64,000 nucleotides of DNA from Plenodomus lindquistii (Eukaryota > Ascomycota > Dothideomycetes > Pleosporales > Leptosphaeriaceae), in contig JANUWI010000009.1 of the NCBI GenBank assembly GCA_025504975.1, forward strand, positions 1,054,001-1,118,000, given 5' to 3'. The notes below the pieces were generated by a model. That model worked only from the letters and a program-made list of their open reading frames with translations. It was not told the DNA's origin and did no database searches. The position numbers and the translations under genes are program-made. The first letter of the stretch is position 1. Each line of letters starts with the position of its first letter. This document shows, piece by piece, positions 44,928-55,127 of this stretch.

Positions 44928-47466
44928 CTAGATCCATCCAGGAGGAGGTTGCTTCTGTGGAATTCGTTGTACCAGTGGAGAAAAGAGATTCCCAGACACG
45001 CGCCAACTCATGTTCGGATTGAGCTTGACTTTGAGTTCCTTGGCTTTGGCTCTGGGCGTTCTAGCACTCGTTGAGCGTGTAAGTTGCCCTCGCATTTCGT
45101 CTGGAATCCCATATAACAGTGTCAGAATCGCGGAATTCTTCATTACACCTACTTTGTCTGTCTCCAGCGCAGACTTAAAAATCGTAGCAGCAAGAAAGAC
45201 GAAGCTCATAAGCAACAGCCCAATTGGCAAGGTCAGCCATTCCCAGCGTACCGAGACGTAGTTTTCTTTGCTGAAGGCTTTTCCGGAGATCATCTCGTTA
45301 CTGCGAGCGGATCGCACTATGTTGGTCATTGACGAAGCCAAACGCTCCATATGGCGTGAAACGTTGTTAGGGGCCATCCAAGGGTTGAAGGCGAGCATCG
45401 TGTTCCATGGCGAGTCCGTTGACCATGTTTTGTACCGCAAAATTGGCGGAGCGGATTGATTGGTAACGGTGGAGAACGAGGGGAATATGTCAGTGAATCC
45501 ACTGATAATCGACATGGCCGTACTATGAGATGTTCCAAACCCGGATTTATTGTGCTCATCTTTGACTAGATCGGCACTGATATAAACATCCTCGAGGTAC
45601 GTGATATCTGTGCCATTTCCAAGTTCATCCACGAAAGGTATGGCTTGCCAAGGGAATGGTCCAGACGTTGTGTTGAAAGTCCTGTCCACGACGTGTTCGT
45701 TATAGACTCCCCAATCATAAGAGGATCGAATGGTCTGGATGCACCAGGTGAGCATGCATTCCTGCGCCACAGGTCGCTCGTGTCGCCAGACACTATCCGG
45801 AGAGCCATTGACGGCAGACGCGATAAAAACGTCAGCAAGGGTATTGCGGTATTGCTTGAAGTGGTAAGAACCATTTCCATACAGTGGATCCTTATTATAG
45901 ATGCTCGTCAACGGTAGACTTCGCATTAGTAGAGTCTCACCGGGTCCAGAATTATTGCTGTTAACCATGTACCCAGACATAAGAGTTGGATGATCGCTAG
46001 TTGCGTTCAGGAAATAGCCGCACATTGTTCCGTTCGGGAAGCCTCCTTCAACATCGAAACCACCACCTAGATCCGAGGTCCAATCGATTCTGGTAGTGAT
46101 GCAATCGAAGGTGAGCAGGTTGGAGATGTCTTCGCACTGGCTGCAGACGCCGAGTGTGCTGTAGTCAGGCCATGTACAATTACTCGTCGGGCAAGACTGT
46201 TTAACGTTAGAAACAGCATTCAATACGCAAGTAGTCGGCACTTACGAGAGGTATGTCCGGGCGGGTCCCATTGCCAAATGGCACTGGCTGGGTACCGTTT
46301 TCGTAGGCAAACTTCTTGACTACGAGGAACATGTCCTTGTCATCCGACAGCAGCTCAGAGCCGCCAGTAAACTCTTTCAGGATGCCTGGCTCATAAAAGA
46401 CTGTTCGTGGAATGCTGCTCTGGGTGGTTTGAAGTGCCCAACGATCAGGAAAGTCAACTACCTGCTGGAAGAAAGGATCCAGTGCCATCAAACACAAAGT
46501 GATCATTGCCCCAAGTGCGGCCAAAGCCTTACCCTTGGTGCGTATCAGGAGAAGGATGGATCCCCAGGGTCCACGAGAGGCGTTGTCGAAAATCTCAAAG
46601 TCCCACATTTGCTTCGAATTTTGCTGGAACCAACTCCACTTCAACTGTCCCAAGGCCTCGGAGACCGGAAGTATAAGAGACGCACCCGCCATCTTCGAGA
46701 GAATAGAGATGTACGCGTTGAGAGTGACGCCGGTCTTCTCGGCCAAGGGCCACTTGGCCAACGGATCATCCTTGAGGTAAAGCAGGACGCCAATGACCGC
46801 ACCCATGCAGATTGCGCTGAAAATCCAGCTTATGATCTCCAGCAACCATCTCTTCAAGACGTTACCAGATATGCTATACTGGTAGAGACGCTTTTCGATC
46901 CTTTCAGCAATGTTGGGTTGACCTTCAACGTCCTCATCGGCCGGTGCCGACACCTCGATAGAAGGTGGTTTGGGAGGACCATTGAGTATCCCAAGCCCAG
47001 GGTGGACGCTAGTTATGGGAGTCTTCTCGTTAATCTGCGGTACCTGATTTGGGATCTGAAGAGATGTACCATGACGCAACTGTACACGAGGCCGCTGTGT
47101 AGGGAAGAAATGGAGTGCCGGCCTACGAGATGGCGGCTGTTGTTGGATCTCTGGCGGTGGCTCTGGAATCGGCCATACTAGCGAACGGTGGCTAGATGTC
47201 TCGATGGTTGTTGTAGGGCTTGGGTCAACTGGACTGTATGGTGGAGCGTTGATGTGAGCTGGACTGAGGTGCATTGGCCGACTCTGTACCAGTATCTCTG
47301 GTGTTGTGGGTGTGGTCGGCGTCGTTCCATAAGATTTCGTGGTAGCACGCTGGTCACCAGTGTCAAGGAAGATTGGTATATCCGGGTACGCAGGCCATTG
47401 TCCAGGACTGCGGAGAGGACGAGCCATGTCTGACGTAGTTGTCGGTATGGTTATCGGGTAAGGCAT
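44928..47466 (-). CDS. DUF3176 family membrane protein, paralogue E (long N-terminus)
   Basis: Two minus-strand exons, 46246-47466 and 44928-46196, separated by a 49-base intron (GTAAGT...AACAG) between codons; 829 residues. The start is the ATG of MPYPITIPTTTSDMARPLRS; a second ATG follows at MARPL. About 200 residues of Pro/Thr/Ser-rich sequence (PPPEIQQQPPSRRPALHFFP) precede RIEKRLYQYSISGNVLKR and TM1 (WIFSAICMGAVIGVLLYL). Then TM2 (GASLILPVSEALGQLKWSWF), FEIFDNASRGPWG, TM3 (LAALGAMITLCLMALDPFFQ), ectodomain with CPTSNC and CSQC pairs, TM4 (WLTLPIGLLLMSFVFLAATI), a tail with LTLLYGIPDEMRGQ, WRVSGN and final PPPGWI. Differences from the others: Asn for Lys in FDNAS, DPFF for DTFF, and MKNSAIL in place of WKTSAMP. 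Confidence 0.85.
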
Positions 47467-49200
47467 GAACGACAATGAACAGAAGAAGCCTGAGTAATTG
47501 ATAATATGAACAGGAAATAAGTCGATGAACAGCAGACTTGCAAACGAAAGCGAAAATTAGACGGAACTGGAAGACTGCTGCAAGTCAACACAGTACACTT
47601 ACCATCTGCATACTATAGTCACAGCACGACGCAGTATAAGCCTCCTCCACCATTTCGCTGATTGGATCCCGCCCGAAACATCAAACAGCACTGCTACTGC
47701 GGCGCGGGTGCCACCTACACTACCATTCTAGAAACCTCTGCATTACCGAGCCCACCCACCACTCACCGGCTCGACCTACGCGCATTATCCCGCTTCCATC
47801 TCCAGGAAAAGCATGCCAAGAAAAGCGGCTGAGGGCTCTTTCCAGGACACCTGCGTGCGGCGTCGGCGTCGGAAGCTGTCAGCCCGGGGCGCCGCTGAGG
47901 TGTAGCCGTACAGCGGTGCGGGTTAACCGCTGGCGGGGCCTGGTGGTCAGCTCTAGTGTATCCGTTGCCGCCGCGTTATGAATTGTGTATGCGGCCGCGG
48001 GGTAATAATAGCTGGTTTGGCCCCATTATAAAAGTCAGGTATAGGTAGCAGTGTGGCACGGTGGTCAGGCGCTTCCTTCGAGCCTCATCATGTTTTGCTG
48101 AAACGAAGAAAGTGGCTGGGACGTCAGAGATGGGTGTTGTTTATGCTACATGAGCGAATGATAGCGGCTCTGGTGAGCCTCAGCGGCCTAGTCAAGACCA
48201 CCACGACGTTTTGGTCGTGGATGCGGTCGAGACGTGGTGGTTTCGAGGTTTGGTGGGGTTCGGTGAAGGATGTGTGCCGATCAATGACAGCGCGCTTGAG
48301 AGTAAATTTAGCCCTAGACGCGTCGCCGTTGACTAGTCTGGGACTAGCTCCCTTCTCGGCCAATGACTGTCGATGGATAAATGCAGTATCGTTCATTATA
48401 AAATTTGGACTAGCCTTGTGGTATTCCTGGAGAAGGATCCCCACACAGGCAGCATGAAAGCTCGTGCACGTGCGATTATATCCACGATGCAAATTTGCTC
48501 TTCTATTCATCTTGAATTGATGGGATTTGGTGATTGCTAGATTCTCAGCGTCAATTATCCTTCTCGCGTGACCTCCAGCGAAATCTTGGCTGTAGGCCTT
48601 GATACCACGCTGGCTTGCGGCGCAGTATATCATTCGGTTGTCACCATAGTCTGACACGTGTCCGATGGAGGCGTAGTCCACACCCTGCAACCAACGCTGG
48701 CCGCGCCTAGTTGACCATCCTCCCCAGATACTCGGATTTTCCTACTGGCCCGCTCCATGCGGCTCTGGTTTCGGTCCAAACGCCATCGGCTTCTCATTTG
48801 TCCGGTGAATTTTTAGATCCTTCCGATGTGTTGAAGACCTGTTTGTTGTAACCGCCGGCTTCTGACCGGTGTCATGGTCGTATATGGAATCCCACTGCTC
48901 GTGCGCTTGGTGGTTGGGATCGGCTATCATGCGACCGGATGGTTTCCTATAACGTGTTGGTTTATCGTTCGGCTATCCCGTCTGGTTCGTGATGTCGCAG
49001 TTCGTATGATGAACTCCATGATCAAGGAGATGACGATTGGTTGATTGTGCAATATGCAAGGGGTTGGGAGGCAGCATCGATGTTGGACTTTGTGAAGACC
49101 GTGCCAGAGCGTGGATGAGGGGAGGCTTGCGAGACTTCACTAGCACATGGTCATGATCCTCGACCTATGCCGACATCCCGCTAGTGTTTATGACGCATTG
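47467..49200. other. Intergenic, no confident gene
   Basis: About 1.7 kb. A minus-strand frame of 188 codons (48124-48690) begins with TTG and lacks any recognisable domain, and a plus-strand frame overlaps it. Neither is called. The end next to 47466 should be the promoter of paralogue E. Confidence 0.5.
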
Positions 49201-51099
49201 TCATTGTCCCCGTCCTCTACCGCGCCCTCGCCCACGCCCCCGAGTTCTCGCTGGTCTGTGAGGAATATCACCTCGAGCCCATCTATCGCTCTCATTGCGC
49301 AGATCCTTCCAGCGTTCATCCAAACCTGCTACTCTTTGGCTCTCTACAGGTTTTTCCAAGACATCGCCTTGCACATAGAGTCGGAAGCCAAGACCTTCCT
49401 CGTTGCCTTGCTCATACATCCCCAGGTTCAAGACATCGTCCTGTGGGATATATGACGATGAGTACATGGGGTCTGGATGCTTGTCGGTGAATGAGTGAAA
49501 GGTCAGACTCTGCACTACGCCTTCAAGACCGGCATATACGTTCTGTGATGTAGGGGAAGGAACAGACAAGCTGTAAACCGGCGAATCGTTACGGCCTCGC
49601 GCAAAATCAGTGCGGTAGGCGTTGTGTTTTGGCGGTTGCCGTGGGTTGAGGAACACATTCCATCCGCCGCTAAATACGGTCGAATTGCTCCACATGTCGT
49701 CGACAAATTCTCTCTCAACAACTTGATCCCGCCTGGGCTTTGTGGTGACATTTGGAGGCGCTTTGATGGTGTGGTAAGCATGAGAGCCTGATAACCGCAA
49801 ATCGAAGACCTTGATCATGCTATGCATCGAGACCCCTACGACAATACGCTCGGTGCCATGCGCTGCGAGTGAATAGACCGAAGAATCGTTCGTTGGATCC
49901 CAATACATAATTTCGAAGTTCCTGGGGGAGCGCATGTCGTGGAGTCTAACGATACCATTGACACCCCCAGATAACAGAACCTGGCCTGCTTTCGACCCGC
50001 CGTGGGCATCGTGCGGTAAAGGTAAAGTCGGGTACACACAGGTTTTCTGCATGCTGTATCCCGGTGTTGCGCTGCTCATATTGAACGTTCGGATGGGAGT
50101 AGGCAGAAATCCATCAGGTGCTATCTCGTAGATTCGCAATGGCTCCTGATCTGGTCCCAATCCGACTGCCACTGTGGTATCGGAGAGGAAATTGCAGGAC
50201 CATATTGGAGAAGTCGTAGTGACTGGAGCAACTCGTGACAGAGGTGCAATAGGCTCGTCTGAAGCGCTATCGCGGTTGATGGAGTGTAATGACAAAGAGA
50301 GATCTCCAAGGGTCGTGACTATCATCGGGGAGCTTGATGAAGATACTGCAAGGGATCCGACACTATTGCTGACAGTGTCATACTGTTGCTCGACAGTTTC
50401 CTCTAGATCAGGACTGACACTCAGAGTTGCAAGGCTTCCCGAAGCAGTACCATATACGATCGTCTCGTAAGCCAGGTCACGTTGATGGCTTTGGAGTAGC
50501 TTGACACGTGTGATATCATCCCGACCCTCCATGCTGTCTGGAATTTTGTACATGTACCACGAGTTCAGATGACCAAACTTGTCGTAACCCGAGGTCTGAT
50601 CTGAGCTCTCAGTAGGACTATCCTCAGCATCGCGGAAAGAGTCGATGCCTGTTCCAGTCTCTCGTATCCTCATTACAATCTGTGTTCCCGCAGACCATGC
50701 CAAGACCTCTCTTCGCTCACCCCAGCCTCCGTACATCTCTTCATAGCTGTCGATGGAGGGCTGGTACCCCATCGTTTGACCTTGGGGCCCTCGCCATTTT
50801 ACAGAAGTCCAGTCATTCAGACTGGTGACCTTGGCCGAGGGTTCAAGATACTTCGTGATAAAGCCTTTGCGTTCCCAATTGCGGTAAAGCGTCGTCAGTC
50901 CATGGACGGCGACCTGCGCGTCAGTGTCCAGACCAGTAATATCAAATCGACCTCTTAGAAATGCTTTCCATCCATCGAGCTTTACGAATGCCGACAGTCG
51001 GCGACTGGCAAGGGATAGGTAGAGAAGATCCCTCGGACGGTCCAGATGGCTGGTTATCAAAGCGAGAATTTCGTTCGGCAACGCGCTCAGGGTTGCCAT
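49201..51099 (-). CDS. F-box protein with WD-like repeats
   Basis: Single-exon protein of 632 residues starting MATLSALPNEILALITSHLD, an F-box (LPNEIL...HL...DLLYLSLASRRL) at residues about 5-45. The rest has beta-propeller-like segments: ETIVYGTASGSLATLSV, PIWSCNFLSDTTVAVGL, VLLSGGVNGIVRLHDMRSP, SVYSLAAHGTERIVVGVSMH and IKVFDLRLSG, which end in Trp/Leu-Asp pairs as WD blades do. The C-terminus is (GR)n, ending TRGRGRGRGRGRGQ. F-box proteins link substrates to SCF (Skp1-Cul1) ubiquitin ligases; the substrate is unknown. It is transcribed divergently from the G-alpha-like gene across 747 bases. Confidence 0.82.
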   Translation of the reverse strand: MATLSALPNEILALITSHLDRPRDLLYLSLASRRLSAFVKLDGWKAFLRGRFDITGLDTDAQVAVHGLTTLYRNWERKGFITKYLEPSAKVTSLNDWTSVKWRGPQGQTMGYQPSIDSYEEMYGGWGERREVLAWSAGTQIVMRIRETGTGIDSFRDAEDSPTESSDQTSGYDKFGHLNSWYMYKIPDSMEGRDDITRVKLLQSHQRDLAYETIVYGTASGSLATLSVSPDLEETVEQQYDTVSNSVGSLAVSSSSSPMIVTTLGDLSLSLHSINRDSASDEPIAPLSRVAPVTTTSPIWSCNFLSDTTVAVGLGPDQEPLRIYEIAPDGFLPTPIRTFNMSSATPGYSMQKTCVYPTLPLPHDAHGGSKAGQVLLSGGVNGIVRLHDMRSPRNFEIMYWDPTNDSSVYSLAAHGTERIVVGVSMHSMIKVFDLRLSGSHAYHTIKAPPNVTTKPRRDQVVEREFVDDMWSNSTVFSGGWNVFLNPRQPPKHNAYRTDFARGRNDSPVYSLSVPSPTSQNVYAGLEGVVQSLTFHSFTDKHPDPMYSSSYIPQDDVLNLGMYEQGNEEGLGFRLYVQGDVLEKPVESQRVAGLDERWKDLRNESDRWARGDIPHRPARTRGRGRGRGRGRGQ

Positions 51100-51846
51100 T
51101 TTCGTTGTGCGTTCGTTCAGTCTGTTTCATGTATTATTTCTTACTACGAATCATTAGGGTCGTGATGTTTTATAGCAAGTGTGAGAATTAGTGACTCTTC
51201 AACGATGACGACTTGGGAATCTCGCTTGCTGGCGTGGCGCACCGGCCACCTTGCATCTGCATCGAAATTCAAAGGTGGGAGTCAGACGTGGATATCATGG
51301 CTGACACTGCCTCGTGTGCGCAAACATGACTCCAACGCGTCTTGTCATCGATGAGATATACAATGTACATGACGTTTGCAATGTGGTGACACGCCGTTCA
51401 TGAGCCCTGCTTTAGCCGATGCATTTCCCATATGACAACCACGCTATAGCGCCCCCACGCTACGTATGCACCCCAGCCTCAACGCCATCCAGTCCCGCAC
51501 ATCCCTCATTAACCCCTTTGCGCAATTCCATCGAGTCCGGGCGGTTCCCCAGTTGTCTGTTCGAGCCTCAGGATTGTGCAAGGCTTACGCCAAGTTTGTC
51601 ATTCCGGCAAGCATCGGACATGGCGAGATTCGAGAGGCAAAAACCTTAATCCTAGCAAGGCACGTCCAGGCCCGAGTAGCTCAAAGTCAAACGACAACCG
51701 CTCATCACCCTCATCGTCCCCTGTTCACCGGCTGCGTTCGGGCTAGCAAAGTACTGCAAGTGACCTCTTTCCCTCATGATACTTCGCTGGCACCTCTGGA
51801 GTCGCAATACGCTCTTACACCTGCAACGCGCAACAACGCTGGCGCC
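51100..51846. promoter_or_regulatory. Bidirectional promoter region, F-box / G-alpha-like genes
   Basis: The space between two divergent genes. An in-frame ATG at 51466 would extend the G-alpha-like protein by 127 residues of unlike composition; I treat that part as leader sequence. Confidence 0.45.
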
Positions 51847-53835
51847 ATGGAGGAGACGAACGACCAGAGAGTGCATGCGCTCATCAGCGCCGTCGGCAAC
51901 AACCGCGAACGCCTGCGCATTGACGAGTTGCGCAGGATTCATGACCGTTCAATGGGCAGCAATGATGCCTCCATCAACCTGATTGCACAGCTGACGGCGC
52001 TGAAATCGAATCTGAGCACCATCCAGGATTGGTTGAAGTTTGCGATCCGCGACCTGCATCCGCAGCTGCTGTCTGATCTGGATGTGTTGATGGTGTCGTG
52101 CGGATCGCTCGTGCGCCATCTCGACAACTTGACTGAGCGCCTGGGCCAACCTGATAATGATGCCGTGGACTTTGCGGCCAAGCTCAAATATGCGGTGGGC
52201 TGCCGGTCCATGGAGCGGCTGCGTGACGTTGCGCAGCGCCAGAATGAGGCTGTGACCCTGCTGCTTGCAGCGTGCAAATGGTGAGATGATCTAATCGGCC
52301 GTGTGCGAAGCCATCCATTGCGCAATCTGGTTGCTAACCTCTGCCCCCCCAGCCATGCTTCGGCGCAGCGCAAGATCTTGCTGCACAAAAGTCGCCAGAT
52401 ACGGGAGGAAGATGCAGCGAGTCTCAAGACGCTAGCGAGATCAACACGATGGAATGGAAGTTGCATTAGCTTTTTGACGCAGGTGTCGCGCGCGATTCAG
52501 TGGTTCAGGTTCCTGTTCCATATGAAGCTTGCGCACGATGACATTGATCGAAATATGACACCATCAGGGGAATGGTACGAATTGGCAGCAGCAGCTAACC
52601 GCTCCGAAGCCATCGACCGCGCTCTCCAAGAAGAAGCCACGACCTTGCGCCGAGAAACCAAGATAGTCATGGTAGGCGACCACAACAGCGGCAAACAACT
52701 TGTGATGCACCAAATGAAAGTCCTCTACGCCGAAGGCTACTACTCCATGGAGCAACGCGCAGACTATACCTATGCCGTGCGGTCAACCGTCCGTGTACTG
52801 ATGCACTCCATCATCGACCTCCTCAAGGAATCCGGCATCGTCCTCCCCCAACCACTATCCTACCACTTCGCCATCCTCCTCACCGAAGTCGAAACAATCG
52901 ACATCCCCCACATCACCCCAGATGCCGTCACCGCACTAATGGCAATCTGGCTCTCCCCCGAATTCTCCTCCCTCTACATCCGAAACTTTGAAATCGACTT
53001 TCCACAGTACGCACCCTACTTTGCCCAAGAAATCCGGCGAATCGCAGATCCAGCCTACATCCCCACAGAAGCCGACATCATCCGGCTAGAACAGGACTTA
53101 GGCGGTATAAACGAAGTGCGCTTTCACTGGGACGAGCTCTCAGTGCACCTCTTCAACATCAGCGGCCACATGCGCAGCCAATTCCAGAAGCGCTGGTTCC
53201 ACCAACTCGAAAACGCGACTTCCCTCGTCTACACAGTCGACATATCGCGCTACGACCGCCCGCACCACGGCCAACCCGGCACCTCGTCTCTAACCCACGA
53301 CCTCGCCCTCTTCGAGTCCTGGGCATCGTCGCCAAAATTCAAAAACTCAAGCATCATCCTCTTACTCAACAATTTCACCCGTTTCTGCGAGAAACTGCAA
53401 CATTTGCCGTTGCAGGCTATCTTTCCAGATTACAAGTCTTCTTCCTCGTCGTCGTCGGCGGCGGCGGATCCAGAAACGTCGGCTAGACAGTATATCCTGA
53501 AGCGCTTTAGAGAGTTAAACCGCAATCGTCTGAGTATCTACAGTTTTTGGGTCGATCTGGATATGGGCGATAATACACATCTGTATGCTGCGCTGAAGAC
53601 GACACTGCAGCATATACAGCAACGGAAAGCGCGTAGTGAGGTCTCGGGCGAGGAAAACATGAATATCCGGCAGCGTAAAGCGTGGAGCGAGGTCTCGGGC
53701 GAGGAGAATATGAGTGTGAATGCGGAGGCGTCGGGGACTTTGCTGGCGAGGCCGTGGAGGGCCCCGGTGCGAAGGAGACATGGGCCGAATGGGACGAGGA
53801 GCTTGAGTACGGTGTTGAGTGAGGAGACGAGGTAG
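51847..53835 (+). CDS. G-alpha-like protein with degenerate GTP-binding motifs
   Basis: Two exons, 51847-52280 and 52353-53835, with a 72-base intron (GTGAGA...CCCAG) splitting a Cys codon; 638 residues from MEETNDQRVHALISAVGNNR. The N-terminal 200 residues are helical (SINLIAQLTALKSNLSTIQD), like fungal N-terminal domains of STAND/PigL type. The C-terminal part follows G-protein alpha subunits: KIVMVGDHNSGKQ (P-loop, about 248-260), then MHQMKVLYAEGYYSMEQ, an all-helical insert, FHWDELSVHLFNISGHMRSQ (switch II), SSIILLLNNFTRFCEKL (NKxD region) and a last helix AALKTTLQHIQQRK. Key residues are missing: Gln for Ser/Thr after GK, no switch-I Arg or Thr, Asn and His in place of Asp and Gln in DVGGQ, and NNFT for NKxD. 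It is probably a pseudo-GTPase. The tail repeats SEVSGEENM. Confidence 0.8.
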
Positions 53836-54432
53836 TGAAAGCGGAGAGAGGATAGAAGAGTAATGAATGGCAGGGTCCTGGGGGATGCTTTGGTTGGGCG
53901 TTTGTGAACATGATCATGGCGTTTAGGGGCATAAGTGATACCAAGGGATGCATTGGAGTTTGGGCTTAGCATATGCATGGGTGCGGATATGGGGAGTCTT
54001 CAGAGTCAGTATCATGTGTACATACCTACGCATACTGAAAAAAATCATCCATGTCACACAGTACAGGCTTTCTCATCATCATTGCCGTCTCACACGACAG
54101 GTAAAGTTGCTCTGCACCCCAGCCATGTCTATCACTCTTGCACCCATGAGGATCCCACACTAAACGTAAGCATAAGACCACAATCCCTTCCCACCACCAA
54201 TCGACCTCATGTAAGACCGCTCGCGTACAAAGTATGCACAACTCAGCTTCGCCACCACATCACCAGATCGGAATCCCAGCTGACGTTAGGGACCCCGCCA
54301 GCTTCTAATCCCTCGAAATCCACGCGTACAGACTTTGTTAAAACCATGTAGTGGCACCAAACAACAGCGTCATACTCGTCTTCTCTTATTTCTTCCCCGT
54401 CCATTTAACCCGCTTCACCTCGACGGTAACAA

Positions 54433-54466
<34 letters not shown>
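54433..54466. repeat. (TC)12 then (AC)5 compound microsatellite
   Basis: Uninterrupted TC run passing directly into an AC run. Confidence 0.85.
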
Positions 54467-55011
54467 TCAGGCAAACCATTCGCACAACCCGCACACCGAT
54501 ACGGTACCCGCAATGACACACACACATCTTGGCGTAAGCTCTCTACCCACTTTCGCACAGTAATACACCTGAATCCAACGTCCCGCCTAATGCAGACCCA
54601 TCTTCCCGCAGAAACCCCCCCCTTGGCACAAGGAAGGAACATCGCGAATCCGTCTCCCCGTTTGAAAAGAAGGTAAAGTACCCCTCCCCCCCTCTCCCAC
54701 CTTTCCCCTCGCAAACATCATTCGTCACTCGTACAGTCAGTCTGACGACTCGGCATCGCCGTTTGTTGCTCTTTTGTTGCACACCGTATTCCTATTCTAG
54801 TGTAGTAGGCGAGTGCAGGTAAATCAGTTTTGATTGAGAATTTCTCCTCCTAGAAACGTGTGTGAATGAACGCCCTGTTCGATTGATTGGACTTTGGGAC
54901 TTTGGGGACTTAAAAAACGCACGCGTGCAAAACAAGTACGCTTACGCGTAACGCGGTCGCTGAAACGCTGAAAGACGATGGGGGGGAAAACACGAGTTTT
55001 GATGTGTGCTA

Positions 55012-55037
55012 GTGATGATGATGATGATGATGATGAT
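55012..55037. repeat. (GAT)8 microsatellite
   Basis: Uninterrupted GAT run downstream of the bZIP gene. Confidence 0.85.
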
Positions 55038-55127
55038 AGCTTCGGCGTGATGTTGATTGAGTATGCATGCATTTACGATATAAAAACTGCGAAAAAAATG
55101 ATTTGCATCAGAATAGATTCGTAAGTC

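Larger units (their letters stand above)
53836..55127. other. Intergenic, microsatellites
   Basis: About 1.3 kb between convergent genes. It holds (TC)n/(AC)n at 54433-54466 and (GAT)n at 55012-55037. No gene. Confidence 0.6.

Noticed and set aside
46429..47181. 250-codon plus-strand frame
   Set aside because: Antisense of DUF3176 paralogue E exon 1.
28345..47466. Secondary-metabolite gene cluster
   Set aside because: No polyketide, peptide or terpene synthase, tailoring enzyme or cluster-type regulator is present.
48124..48690. 188-codon minus-strand frame
   Set aside because: Begins at TTG, has no recognisable domain, and an overlapping plus-strand frame is similarly long; chance is likely.
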